DNA from: Deltaproteobacteria bacterium
GTDB taxonomy: Bacteria > Bacillota > Desulfotomaculia > Desulfotomaculales > JAGUVT01
Length of the DNA: 57,559 nucleotides
Reading direction: 5' to 3'
Assembly (NCBI GenBank): GCA_020062745.1
Contig: JAGUVT010000033.1
Location: 1-57,559, forward strand
Shown: piece after piece, positions 33,441 to 42,857 of the stretch
Numbering within the stretch: the first letter of the stretch is position 1
Layout: every line of letters starts with the position of its first letter
Position numbers and translations under genes: made by a program
Notes under the pieces: generated by a model
What the model saw: the letters and a program-made list of their open reading frames with translations, nothing else
The model's database searches: none
What the model was told of the DNA's origin: nothing

Positions 33441-34100
33441 CTACCCACTGCCCACTGATTTTCTCAGTGCCTCTACCGCCCGGGCAATGTCGGGAGCACC
33501 GAAAATAGCCTTGCCGGCCACCAGCACGGTACCGCCGGCGGCTATTATGTCCGGCGCCACCGCCGGATTGACTCCCCCGTCTACCTGGATTTCAGCATCA
33601 ACTCCGCATTCCATAAGCATATTTTTAATCCGCCTGATTTTAGGCAGCACTGCCGGAATAAATTCCTGGCCGCCGAAGCCGGGGTTCACCGTCATCACCA
33701 GCACCAGGTCAACCAGATGTAAAACATGCTCCACGGCGGCCGGCGGCGTGGCCGGGTTTAAAGCCACCCCGGCCAGGGCCCCTTTCTCTTTTATGTGGGA
33801 CAGGGTCCGGTGCAGGTGCCGGCAGGCTTCAACGTGTACCGTTACTATATCGGCACCGGCGGCAATAAATCTTTCCACGTACCGGTCCGGCTCTTCAATC
33901 ATTAAATGAACATCGAAACAAAGACAACTCCTGGTCCGCAGGGATTCGATCACCGGCGGTCCGACGGTGATATTGGGCACAAAACAGCCGTCCATTACAT
34001 CAATGTGCAGGTACTCCACCCCGGCTCTCTCCGCTTTTTCAATATCCGTCAGGAGTGCGGCAAAATCAGCCGACAACAGGGAGGGAGCAAGTTTAATCAA
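33441..34100 (-). CDS. rpe: Ribulose-phosphate 3-epimerase
   Basis: Rpe interconverts ribulose 5-phosphate and xylulose 5-phosphate. The TIM-barrel motifs IKLAPSLLSADF, LHIDVMDGCFVPN, VMTVNPGFGGQ and VDGGVNP are present, including the metal-binding His and Asp residues. The start is TTG at 34100, overlapping the rsgA stop as TTGA with GAGGAG upstream. The last few residues (SVGSG) are encoded by repeat sequence. The order rsgA-rpe is conserved in Firmicutes. Confidence 0.96.
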   Translation of the reverse strand: MIKLAPSLLSADFAALLTDIEKAERAGVEYLHIDVMDGCFVPNITVGPPVIESLRTRSCLCFDVHLMIEEPDRYVERFIAAGADIVTVHVEACRHLHRTLSHIKEKGALAGVALNPATPPAAVEHVLHLVDLVLVMTVNPGFGGQEFIPAVLPKIRRIKNMLMECGVDAEIQVDGGVNPAVAPDIIAAGGTVLVAGKAIFGAPDIARAVEALRKSVGSG

Positions 34101-34984
34101 AAGGATCTCCTCTTTTCTTTCAATTCTTGTAAAAAGCCCAGGTAATTCTGGTAACGCAGGATATCAATTTCACCGTCGTCCACCGCTTCTTTTACAGCAC
34201 AGTCCGGCTCTTTAAAATGAAGGCAGCCGGCAAAACGACAGGCCGGGCGGTACCTGTTCATTTCGGGAAAAAAATCAGACAATTGTTCGGGTTTAAGCAA
34301 CGGTAAATCTAAGTTGGAAAAACCGGGCGTATCGGCTACCAGGCCGCCGTTTTCCAGGAGAAGCAGTTCAACATGCCTGGTGGTATGCCTGCCGCGCTTT
34401 ATTTTTGCACTTATTTCTCCTATCTGTAGAGACAGACCGGGTTGCATAAAATTCAACAGGCTGGACTTGCCGACGCCGGAAGGGCCGGCAAAAACCGAAA
34501 CCTGTTGTTCCAGCGCCCCGGCGAGGGCATCGATACCGGCGCCGGTTTTGGCACTGGTAGCTATAACCTGGTAACCTGCCAGCCGGTAGCGTGACAGCCA
34601 TTGATCCCGGCCGCTGTCGCTTAAGTCCAGCTTGTTAAAGCAGATCTGGATTCTTACTCCTTCTGCTGCAGCCAGAACCAAAAGGCGATCCAGCAACCAG
34701 GGATTTGGCTCCGGCTCTTTAAAGGCAAAAACAATTACCGCCTGGTCCACGTTGGCTATGGGAGGACGGAAAAAAACCGACCGGCGGGGCAGAACTTTTT
34801 CAATAACGCCCGCCAGACCGTGCCGCCAACGCACCTGCACCCGGTCTCCCACCAGAATCTGCTGCTTTTCCAGGCGCAGGCGGCCCCGCAGGGAACATTC
34901 CCATACGTCCGGCCCGACTCGTACGTAATAATAACCCCCGTAAGCTTTGATTATAAACCCTTCATGAAAATCCCCGCTAACCAA
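34097..34984 (-). CDS. rsgA: Ribosome small-subunit biogenesis GTPase RsgA
   Basis: RsgA is a circularly permuted GTPase that helps 30S maturation. An OB-fold (residues 1-65) precedes the permuted G motifs: FNKLDL (G4), GPSGVGKSSLLN (G1) and DTPGFSN (G3). A C-terminal zinc site uses CRFAGCLHFKEPDC. TTG at 34984 follows GGTGA and gives 295 residues. The longer frame to 35089 lies inside the kinase gene. It overlaps the end of the PASTA kinase gene by 8 bases. Confidence 0.96.
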   Translation of the reverse strand: MVSGDFHEGFIIKAYGGYYYVRVGPDVWECSLRGRLRLEKQQILVGDRVQVRWRHGLAGVIEKVLPRRSVFFRPPIANVDQAVIVFAFKEPEPNPWLLDRLLVLAAAEGVRIQICFNKLDLSDSGRDQWLSRYRLAGYQVIATSAKTGAGIDALAGALEQQVSVFAGPSGVGKSSLLNFMQPGLSLQIGEISAKIKRGRHTTRHVELLLLENGGLVADTPGFSNLDLPLLKPEQLSDFFPEMNRYRPACRFAGCLHFKEPDCAVKEAVDDGEIDILRYQNYLGFLQELKEKRRSF

Positions 34985-36824
34985 AAGTCTGTTCACCAGC
35001 CAGTTTGTTGTCGATAAAAACCTGTATGGTCGCCTTTCCGTAGTATGGCACTTCCTTGAACACTCTTTCTCCTGAAGAATACGTGTCAACGTGGGCTACG
35101 GTACTTCCCCGCACGTCTTTTACCACAATCTTCAGTTCATGATCATTTCGATCAGCCGGTATCAGAGCTTCTATCCGGGCCAGCCGTTTGGCCGGACCGG
35201 GCCCGTCGCTGACTGTGATCCGGACCACAGTCCCTTCCTGCACTTCCGCCTTCGGTTTAGGCTCCTGTTTGACTACCTGGCCGGGCAAATAATCTCTGCT
35301 GGGTATTTTACTGATTTCATCGCTTAAAACCAGTTTTATCTTTGACAGTTCCTCCCGTGCTTTTTCTATCGTCAGGCCGGTTAAATCGGGTACGGTATGG
35401 GTAACCGGCGGCGGGCCTTTGCTCACGGTTATCGCTATTTTGCTGCCCTTGGCAGCCTGAGTTTTCGGCCTGGGTTCCTGGGCCATTACCATGCCGGCGG
35501 CATATTCACTGCTATAGTCCTGCTGCACCGGTTCGCTGACAACAAATTCGTTGCGTCCGATCAGCAGCCGGGCCTCAGCTTCCGTAAGACCGACAACATC
35601 GGGCACAGTACGGTAATCCGGTCCCAGGCTGACCACCAGTGCCACCGGCCGGGTTGCTTTAACTTTGTTACCAGCCGGCGGTTCCTGTGAAATAACACGA
35701 TCCTTGAGTACTGTCGGATGGTTGGCATAAGAAACCGAGATCCGCTCCAGGCTGTAACTTTTCAATATATTCCTGGCGTCAACCTCAGTCTTGCCTTCCA
35801 CTTGCGGCACTGATACTTCCGGCACATTTAAATACAACTGCAGAGCGGCAAACGCACCGCCAAAAAGAATAAGCATAATCAATACCGCCCACAGCCATTT
35901 ATAAGAACGTTTTTTCACTTTTTTTACCCAGGTCAGTTCTTTCCCTACGGACATCAACCTGGTAGCAAATTCATCGCGCCCAATTACTCTCGTAACGTCA
36001 GCCGTCCAGCCGTTTTGCAGAACATTCAGACCAGCCCTCATCTCGCCTGCTGTCTGGTAGCGGTCGCCAGGTTTTTTGGCCATAGCCCGGCCGATTACCT
36101 TATCCACATCCGGTGATACGGCCGGATTTAAACTGGAAGGCGGCACCGGACTGGTCTGAATATGCTTTAAAGCGATACTGACGGGTGTATCGCCATGAAA
36201 AGGAAGAACGCCGGTCACCATTTCATAAAGCACTACCCCGAGGGAATAAAGATCCGACGTTGGACCGGCCATTTCCCCGCGGGCCTGCTCGGGTGACAGG
36301 TAATGCACCGAGCCGACGATAGCGTCGGTCTGGGTCATGGTAGCCGCTGTGGACTCCCTGGCAATGCCGAAATCGGTAAGTTTTGCCCGGCCGCTCCTGG
36401 TAATTAATATATTATGAGGTTTGATGTCCCGGTGCACAATGCCGTTCTCGTGGGCATGCTCCAGGGCATCACAAATCTGTCCGGCGAACTCTAGGGCCTG
36501 CAGAACCGGAACGGTTCCCTGCTTTCTGATCAAGTTCTTGAGATTGTCCCCATCCACAAATTCCATCACCAGGTAATAGGTTTCATTCTCTTCACCAACA
36601 TCGTAAATGCTCACTATGTTGGGGTGAGAGAGCCTGGCGACGGCCTGCGCTTCCCGCCGGAAGCGACTGACGAAGTCTTCATCGGAAGTAAATTCGGAAC
36701 GCAGCACCTTGATGGTAACCAGGCGGTTCAAAAGGGTATCCTGCCCTTTATAAACAACGGCCATGCCGCCTCCGCCAAGCTGTTCCAGAATTTTATAGCG
36801 TTTTCCCAAAAGCGTACCGATCAT
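34977..36824 (-). CDS. Serine/threonine protein kinase with PASTA domains
   Basis: This 615-residue PrkC/PknB-type kinase senses muropeptides and controls growth and germination in related bacteria. The Gly loop GGGGMAVVYKG, Lys39, HRDIKPHN (Asp133) and DFG (Asp151) are intact. One membrane segment lies near residues 305-325. Three PASTA repeats follow, starting near VPQVEGKTEVDARNI, VPDVVGLTEAEARLL and VPDLTGLTIEKAREE. A C-terminal domain of about 80 residues ends the protein. The start is ATG at 36824, just behind AGGAG. Its partner phosphatase lies three genes upstream. Confidence 0.95.
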   Translation of the reverse strand: MIGTLLGKRYKILEQLGGGGMAVVYKGQDTLLNRLVTIKVLRSEFTSDEDFVSRFRREAQAVARLSHPNIVSIYDVGEENETYYLVMEFVDGDNLKNLIRKQGTVPVLQALEFAGQICDALEHAHENGIVHRDIKPHNILITRSGRAKLTDFGIARESTAATMTQTDAIVGSVHYLSPEQARGEMAGPTSDLYSLGVVLYEMVTGVLPFHGDTPVSIALKHIQTSPVPPSSLNPAVSPDVDKVIGRAMAKKPGDRYQTAGEMRAGLNVLQNGWTADVTRVIGRDEFATRLMSVGKELTWVKKVKKRSYKWLWAVLIMLILFGGAFAALQLYLNVPEVSVPQVEGKTEVDARNILKSYSLERISVSYANHPTVLKDRVISQEPPAGNKVKATRPVALVVSLGPDYRTVPDVVGLTEAEARLLIGRNEFVVSEPVQQDYSSEYAAGMVMAQEPRPKTQAAKGSKIAITVSKGPPPVTHTVPDLTGLTIEKAREELSKIKLVLSDEISKIPSRDYLPGQVVKQEPKPKAEVQEGTVVRITVSDGPGPAKRLARIEALIPADRNDHELKIVVKDVRGSTVAHVDTYSSGERVFKEVPYYGKATIQVFIDNKLAGEQTFG

Positions 36825-38209
36825 CATCTCACTCCTAACGCCCTTTTCAGCAGTCCGGCAGCCAGCGGAGCGGCTACAGCCCCGCCGGCGCCAGCGTTTT
36901 CCAGCACTACCGCCACCACCAGTTGCGGTTCTTCCGCCGGGGCAAAACCCACAAACCAAGCATGGGTTTTTCCATGCGGATTCTGAGCCGAACCGGTTTT
37001 GCCGGCCACGGCTACGCCGGGAACCGCGGCCGCCCTGGCCGTACCGTACTGCACGGCGGCCTTCATACCCTCCCGGATTACCCCGGCCGCCGGCGGCGTT
37101 GTTGCCGTCAGCCAGGGCTGAGGGGCAGCCTGCTGCAGCAACTCGCCCGAAGCGCTCCTTACCTTTTCTACCAGGTAAGGACGCATAATTATACCCCGAT
37201 TGGCAATACCTGCCGTTGCCAGGGCCATCTGGAGCGGCGTAACCAGCACTTCCCCCTGTCCGATAGCGCTGCCGGCCAGCTCAGTACCTTTAAGCCGGCC
37301 CGGCAAGGCCAGGGTGCTGGTTCTTACCGCCAGTTCCAAAGGCGGTTCCTTTCCCAAACCGAAGGAACGCGCCGTCTGATAAAAATCAGCAGTTCCCAGT
37401 TCCAGACCCAAAGCAGCAAAAGTGGTGTTACAGGAAACAGCCAGCGCTTCCTCAAAATAAACCTCACCATGAACAGCCGTATCATTCAGTTTATATCCTT
37501 CTACCGCCAGGTAACCGGGACAGTTAAAAGTCCGCTCCGCCACCCCCGGTAAATTTACCAGGGCGCCGGCGGCAGTGACCAGTTTAAAGGTCGACCCGGG
37601 CGGATAAGCCCCCTGAACAGCCCGGTTCAACAATGGTTTCGCCTCGTTTTCAAGCAAACGCGGCCAGTTATCGTCCAACCGGTTCGGGTCGAAGGCAGGA
37701 GCCGAGGCCAGCACCCGCACCGCTCCGCTGCGGGGGTCCAGAACTACTACGGCGCCCCGGTAACCATCCAGCATCGCAAAAGCCGCCTTCTGCAAATCAG
37801 CATCAAGGGTCAGCACCAGGTCGTTGCCGGTCTGCTCTTTACCCAGAAGCCGGTCAAACGTGTTTTTAAATTTTCCGAGGTCATCCTTCCCCAACAGGTA
37901 GCGGTCATATGCCGATTCCAGGCCGGTTCTCCCATAACGGCCCGATACAAAGCCGACCACCTGGGCAAAATCCGCCCCCCTGGGATAAATTCTCTTATCC
38001 CCGGCAAATCCGGTTTCGGCCAGAACCACTCCTTTAGCGTCATAAATAGTGCCCCGCTTAATTTTTGCCTCGTACTCGGCCAGCCGCGGATTCCGCTGAT
38101 GAGCGGCTAAAGCCGGCCCCCAGCCAACTTGCAGATAAGAAAGATAGAAAACCAGCGCCAGAAAACAGCCAAGCAGCAAATACCATACTTTTAAAATATT
38201 CTGTCTCAT
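36824..38209 (-). CDS. Class B penicillin-binding protein (PbpA/FtsI type)
   Basis: This is a transpeptidase that cross-links peptidoglycan. It has one N-terminal membrane anchor (residues about 8-28) and a transpeptidase domain. Active-site motifs are SxxK in PPGSTFK (Ser206), SCN (Ser259) and KTGS (Lys404). The 461-residue length is short for the class because the N-terminal pedestal is reduced. Its ATG overlaps the stop of the FtsW/RodA gene as ATGA, so the two glycan enzymes are coupled. Confidence 0.94.
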   Translation of the reverse strand: MRQNILKVWYLLLGCFLALVFYLSYLQVGWGPALAAHQRNPRLAEYEAKIKRGTIYDAKGVVLAETGFAGDKRIYPRGADFAQVVGFVSGRYGRTGLESAYDRYLLGKDDLGKFKNTFDRLLGKEQTGNDLVLTLDADLQKAAFAMLDGYRGAVVVLDPRSGAVRVLASAPAFDPNRLDDNWPRLLENEAKPLLNRAVQGAYPPGSTFKLVTAAGALVNLPGVAERTFNCPGYLAVEGYKLNDTAVHGEVYFEEALAVSCNTTFAALGLELGTADFYQTARSFGLGKEPPLELAVRTSTLALPGRLKGTELAGSAIGQGEVLVTPLQMALATAGIANRGIIMRPYLVEKVRSASGELLQQAAPQPWLTATTPPAAGVIREGMKAAVQYGTARAAAVPGVAVAGKTGSAQNPHGKTHAWFVGFAPAEEPQLVVAVVLENAGAGGAVAAPLAAGLLKRALGVR

Positions 38210-39474
38210 ATCTTTTTACCGGCCTCGTGCGAAACATTCAACAACAGCCCCAGCAAGATAAAATTGGCCACCAGCGAACTGCCGCCGTAACTGATAAAGG
38301 GAAGAGTCACCCCGGTCAGGGGCAAAAGCCTGGTCACTCCGCCGATAATCACAAAGGCCTGCAAGCCCAGCAGGGAAGTCAGGCCGGCCGCCAGCAGAGC
38401 GGCAAAGTCATCACGCGCTCTTAAAGCAATCCTTATACCCAGAAATACGAAAGAAACAAAAAGCAGGATTATCCCTATACCCCCAAGCAAGCCCATCTCT
38501 TCACCGACGGCGGCAAAGATAAAATCCGTATGCACCGCCGGAATAAAGCCCGGGTAGCCCTGCCCGAGGCCGGCGCCGGCCATGCCGCCGGAACCGAGGG
38601 CAAACAGGGACTGGGTTACCTGGTAGCCGGCGGTATCAAGAAAACGCCAGGGATTCAACCAGACCTCAATCCTCATCCGGACATGCTCAAACAGGAAGTA
38701 AGAAGCCAAAGCCCCTCCCAGGAACAATCCGGCGCCGGACAACACATAAAAAAACCGGGCCGTAGCCACGTAAATCATGGCTAAAAAGGCGCCGTAGTAA
38801 ATAAGCGCAGTACCGAGATCGTTTTGAAAAATCAACAAGATCAAGGAAACACCCCACATCGCCAGCAAGGGCCCCCACTCTTGCGGGCCGGGCAGGGCCA
38901 GAAAGCCCAGGCTTTTGCTCCCAACAGCCAGAATAGCCCTGTTTTCCGCCAGGAAACCGGCTAAAAACAAGATCACCAGAATTTTTACGAACTCCGACGG
39001 CTGTAATTGAAAAATGCCAAAATCCAGCCAGCTCCTCGAGCCCCCCCGCTCGACGCCGAAAAATATCGGCAAGATCAGAAAAACCGCACCCGCCAGGGCG
39101 TAAATATACTTATAGTCACTTAAAAAGCGCATATCGGCAAGCAGACGGGTAGTCAGCACCAGAGCCGCAAGCCCGGCCGCCAGCCAGACAAGCTGACGCA
39201 GACCGGCTGCCGGATCCAGGCGAAAGAGAAAAATCAGGCCGGTGGCAACCAGTACGGCGGTAACAGGTAACAAAAAGCCGTCACCGTAATAGCAACTTGC
39301 CTGCCAGAAGACGCTTACCAGCAAAAAAGCCGTCAGCACGGACAGACCGGTAAGCCCGGCGATGAGAGCGTTTACCGCCGAAATATCCGGGTAAAGAATA
39401 ACCGCGCCGGTCAACAGGTAGCCGCCGGCAATTAAAAGCAAATACCTTTCCTGTCGCCGCAGCAGGTGAACCAT
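38206..39474 (-). CDS. FtsW/RodA/SpoVE-family glycosyltransferase
   Basis: SEDS proteins polymerise peptidoglycan glycan strands together with a class B PBP. The 422-residue protein has about ten membrane segments. It shows the family motifs GGSRSWLDFGIFQLQPSEFVKI and GVTLPFISYGGSSL. It lies directly before the PBP gene and after the phosphatase gene. This arrangement is like the mycobacterial pknB operon, where the homologue is RodA. I leave the exact name open. Confidence 0.94.
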   Translation of the reverse strand: MVHLLRRQERYLLLIAGGYLLTGAVILYPDISAVNALIAGLTGLSVLTAFLLVSVFWQASCYYGDGFLLPVTAVLVATGLIFLFRLDPAAGLRQLVWLAAGLAALVLTTRLLADMRFLSDYKYIYALAGAVFLILPIFFGVERGGSRSWLDFGIFQLQPSEFVKILVILFLAGFLAENRAILAVGSKSLGFLALPGPQEWGPLLAMWGVSLILLIFQNDLGTALIYYGAFLAMIYVATARFFYVLSGAGLFLGGALASYFLFEHVRMRIEVWLNPWRFLDTAGYQVTQSLFALGSGGMAGAGLGQGYPGFIPAVHTDFIFAAVGEEMGLLGGIGIILLFVSFVFLGIRIALRARDDFAALLAAGLTSLLGLQAFVIIGGVTRLLPLTGVTLPFISYGGSSLVANFILLGLLLNVSHEAGKKI

Positions 39475-39486
39475 AACAAAACTCCT

Positions 39487-40200
39487 TTAAAATTCTACCA
39501 GAACAATGGTTATATTGTCGGCGCCGCCGCGATCCAAAGCCTCCCTTAACAGATTTCCGGCGCCTTCTTCGAGACCCGGAGCGGATTTCAACAGGGCCAG
39601 AATCTCTTCTTTGCGCAAGTAAGCAGTTAAACCGTCGGTACAGAGCAACAGCAGATCACGCGGCATGATCCCGATCCGCCGCAGGTCAACCGCAACAACC
39701 GGTTCGGCGCCCAACGCCCTGGTTAAAACATTGCGTTGCGGGTGAAAACAGGCCTGCTCCCGGCTGATCCCTCCGTTTTTTACCAGTTCATGAACAAGCG
39801 TATGATCTTCGGTCAACTGAATAATAGTCTCTTCCCGGATCAGGTAGGCCCTGCTGTCGCCTACGTGAGCAGAAAACAATTCTTCATCCTGTTTTAAACA
39901 AACGGTAACGGTAGTGCCCATACCACGCCATTCCGGTTTGCGCCGGGCGGCCTGCAAAACAGCTTCATTTGCTTCTTTTACGGCGTCAAGCAGTTCCGGC
40001 GACGGGTCATTTGTTTTGGGCAAACGCTTTTTCAACACCTGCTCGATAACCTGCAGCGCCAGCCGGCTGGCCACTTCACCGGCCTGATGGCCCCCCATGC
40101 CGTCAGCCACGGCAAACAGTTCTATTTCCGGGCATACGCACAGGCTGTCCTCATTTATCAAACGGGTAAGCCCGACGTCAGTTACCTGGGTCCACCTCAT
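39487..40200 (-). CDS. PP2C-family protein phosphatase (Stp/PrpC type)
   Basis: This 237-residue phosphatase reverses phosphorylation by the PASTA kinase. Metal-binding motifs are NEDS near the N-terminus, VADGMGGHQAGE, GDSRAYLI, CTDGLTAYL and GGADNITIVLV. It starts at ATG 40200, inside the last 23 bases of the FHA gene, so the two are translationally coupled. The kinase is three genes downstream. Confidence 0.95.
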   Translation of the reverse strand: MRWTQVTDVGLTRLINEDSLCVCPEIELFAVADGMGGHQAGEVASRLALQVIEQVLKKRLPKTNDPSPELLDAVKEANEAVLQAARRKPEWRGMGTTVTVCLKQDEELFSAHVGDSRAYLIREETIIQLTEDHTLVHELVKNGGISREQACFHPQRNVLTRALGAEPVVAVDLRRIGIMPRDLLLLCTDGLTAYLRKEEILALLKSAPGLEEGAGNLLREALDRGGADNITIVLVEF

Positions 40201-40666
40201 GCCCCCACCCCGTAAACTGAAAAATAACCTTTCCGATTCTAATCCGGTCCCCTTCCGACAGGGCCACCGGTTGTTTTACCAGAGTATCATTTATATAGGT
40301 GCCGTTTGCGCTGCCCAAATCCTCCAGCCAGTACCGGTCTTTGTTTCTTATTATCCTGGCGTGATGTTTGGAAACAAAGTCATCCGGAATAATTATTTCA
40401 CTCTCGCCGCTCCGGCCCAGCGTCGTCCCGGCGCCCAACTCAAAGGCGTCGCCCGGTTTAAAGGCCGGAACGGCGCCGTCCAGCACCACTATCGCACCGT
40501 CCTTGAAGCAAGCGGGCCCGCCCGGTACTGCCGGAACCTCCCCGGCGGCTCCAACTTTCGCCAGGGCTTTCAGGTCACGGACCATCCAGCGTACCAGGTA
40601 AAAAATAAAAAGGTAAAGCAGCAAGAGAAAAAAATACCGCAAAAATACCAAAACTATCGCCGGCAC
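40178..40666 (-). CDS. Membrane-anchored FHA-domain protein (FhaB-like)
   Basis: This 162-residue protein has one N-terminal membrane segment (about residues 3-25) and a C-terminal FHA domain. The phosphothreonine-binding pattern is GRSGESEIIIPDD, SKHHARI and GSANGTYIN. It probably reads kinase outputs at the membrane. GTG at 40666 follows GAGGTGG. It matches FhaB in mycobacterial kinase operons in layout. Confidence 0.92.
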   Translation of the reverse strand: MPAIVLVFLRYFFLLLLYLFIFYLVRWMVRDLKALAKVGAAGEVPAVPGGPACFKDGAIVVLDGAVPAFKPGDAFELGAGTTLGRSGESEIIIPDDFVSKHHARIIRNKDRYWLEDLGSANGTYINDTLVKQPVALSEGDRIRIGKVIFQFTGWGHEVDPGN

Positions 40667-40668
40667 CC

Positions 40669-41441
40669 TTATTCCACCTCAAAGGTACAAACTGTGGTTC
40701 CCAGCGCAATGGTGTCTCCCGGCCGGAGCATTTTTCTGCCTATTTTACCGCCGTTTATCCTGGTTCCGTTGGTGCTGTGCAGATCGGTCAGAAAAAACCG
40801 GTCTCCTTCCCGTTCCAGCCTGGCATGACGCCTGGACACGCTGCCGTCGCTGAAAACAACGGCGCAGTCTTCCTGCCTGCCGAAGACGGCCGGAAAATCC
40901 TTCAAAACAAAGGACTTTCCCCGCTCCGGTCCGGCCGTAATCACCAGCCGGACAGCAACTGCCGGAATTTGTCGATCCGCGCTTGGTTCTTTTAAAACCT
41001 TAAAATGACGGGTTTGTTCAAAAGTTCCGGTGGTTTCCACGACGCCGGTTTCCGGCCGGGACTCTTCCGGCGCCAATTCCCCAAACCCTGCTTCCACCCG
41101 TATCTTACCCGGCGCCAGCTTTTCGTCCCGGGCCAACGAAACCATCGCTGCCCCCGTCAGGGTAAACCTTTTTCGCCGGCTTTTTTTTCTACATAATCAC
41201 CCAGCTCTCTGGCCAGCAAAGCAGAAAAGCCGGATACGGCTTCCCAGTCCGCGGGGCTTAAATATACGGTAAATTCATTGGGCACATAAACTTTGCTGAC
41301 GCTTACCCGCCGCTGATCGCGCATGGCCCGGCCCAGCTTTTTAGCAATTTCCACCGGCTGGATTATCCCGCCGAATTTATCTTTAAAAAAACCTTCAATA
41401 TATTTTTCGAGGTTGCCTTCCAAACCGGAGAGCATGCCCAT
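40669..41441 (-). pseudogene. DUF3662/FHA-domain protein (FhaA-like), frameshifted
   Basis: Two ORFs together make one FhaA-like protein. The first (41157-41441) is the DUF3662 domain, KYIEGFFKDKFGG through YVEKKAGEKG, and stops early. The second (from 41145) carries the FHA domain (GRQEDCAVVFSDGS, SRRHARL, STNGTRIN). Adding one T to the run at 41164-41166 (AAA on the plus strand) restores EKGFTLTGAAMVSLARDEKL, as in relatives. ATG at 41441 has GGGTGA upstream. Real decay or a homopolymer error cannot be separated here. Confidence 0.85.
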
Positions 41442-41495
41442 AGAATTCACCCAAACTTTATCTTTCCCTTTTTTTTCTACATAATTATTCTCCGT

Positions 41496-42857
41496 TTATA
41501 CATCCGATCCCTTTTTTTGCAGGCGGGCAATAAAAAACCCGTCCGTACCGTGAATATGCGGCAGCAGCTGGATATAACCGCGGGCCAGGCAACCTTCGCC
41601 GTAATCCAGCGATCCGGGTAAAAACCGGCGCAAATCCGTCATCTCAAATTCCGGGCGCCGGTTTAAAAAACGTCTTACCTGGTCGTGGTTTTCTTCCCGG
41701 TTAATGGTGCAGGTGCTGTAAACCAGTACCCCGCCGGGGCGCAGGCAGTCTGAAACCCGGTCCAGGATCTCGCCCTGCAGGCGGACGAGCGCCGGCAGTT
41801 CCCGGGAACGCCAGCGGGCATCCGGACGACGGCGCAAAACCCCCAGGCCGGAACATGGAGCATCCACCAGCGCGTAGTCGGCCCAGTGTTTGAAATCTCC
41901 AGGCAGGTCCCGGGCGTCGGCGGACAAACACTTGACTATTGTGACGCCCAGTCGGCGGCAGTTGTCCTGAATCAGGGACAGCTTGTGGGGATGAATGTCC
42001 GCCGCCAGAATTTCCCCACGGTTTCCCATCAACTGGGCCAGGTGAGTGGTTTTGCTCCCCGGCGCGCTGCAGGCGTCCAGCACCCTGGTCCCCGGCGCGG
42101 GCGCCAGGGCGCGGCCGGCCAGTATTGAACCCTCGTCCTGCATTAAAAATAAGCCTTCTTGAAAAAAAGATAATTGCTTTATAGAATGAAAACCGTCGAT
42201 AATCAAGCCTTCCGGGGCAAAAGCCGTCTCCGCAACGGCCAGGTCTTCTTCTGCCAGGCGGCCAGCCAGTTCAGCCCTGGTTATTTTCAGGGTATTGGCG
42301 CGCGCCGTATTCGGCGCCGGCTGGTTATTGGCTTGACAGAGCCGGATAGTACCCTCTTCCCCGAATTGATCCAGCCACCGTTCCACCAGCCAGGACGGAT
42401 GGGAATAACGTAAGGAGATATGCGCAACAAGGTCTTCCGTCCGCTCCGGGAAACGGATTTCATTCATGCCGCGGGCGACGTTGCGCAGCACCCCGTTTAC
42501 AAACTGAACCGCTCCGCCCCGGCCGTATTTCCTGGCCAGTCCGGCTCCTTCATTGCAGGCAGCGGACGGCGGCACCCGGTCCATGAACAGCAACTGGTAA
42601 ACCCCGAGCCGCAAAATATTGCGCACCCAAACCGTCTGGGCCGAAAGAGGCTTTTTTAAAAAACGGCTGAGCACCCAGTCCAGTGTGTTTAAGGAACGCA
42701 ATGCGCCGTAAGCCAGTTCCGTGGCAAAGGCCCGGTCGAGTTTAGCGGGCCGGTATTTTTCTAAAACACGGTTAAGCGCCGGGCCGGCATAAGCCCCTTC
42801 CTCCTCCACGGCCTTCAATACCTGCAGGGCCATATCCCTGGCGGTTATTTCTGGCAT
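41496..42857 (-). CDS. rsmB: 16S rRNA (cytosine967-C5)-methyltransferase
   Basis: RsmB methylates C967 of 16S rRNA. A NusB-like N-terminal domain (residues 1-140) precedes the SAM domain. Motifs include LDACSAPGSKTTHLAQL, DAPCSGLGVLRRRPD with the catalytic-release Cys, and YSTCTINREEN with the nucleophile Cys. The length of 453 residues is usual. ATG at 42857 overlaps the end of fmt. Confidence 0.96.
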   Translation of the reverse strand: MPEITARDMALQVLKAVEEEGAYAGPALNRVLEKYRPAKLDRAFATELAYGALRSLNTLDWVLSRFLKKPLSAQTVWVRNILRLGVYQLLFMDRVPPSAACNEGAGLARKYGRGGAVQFVNGVLRNVARGMNEIRFPERTEDLVAHISLRYSHPSWLVERWLDQFGEEGTIRLCQANNQPAPNTARANTLKITRAELAGRLAEEDLAVAETAFAPEGLIIDGFHSIKQLSFFQEGLFLMQDEGSILAGRALAPAPGTRVLDACSAPGSKTTHLAQLMGNRGEILAADIHPHKLSLIQDNCRRLGVTIVKCLSADARDLPGDFKHWADYALVDAPCSGLGVLRRRPDARWRSRELPALVRLQGEILDRVSDCLRPGGVLVYSTCTINREENHDQVRRFLNRRPEFEMTDLRRFLPGSLDYGEGCLARGYIQLLPHIHGTDGFFIARLQKKGSDV

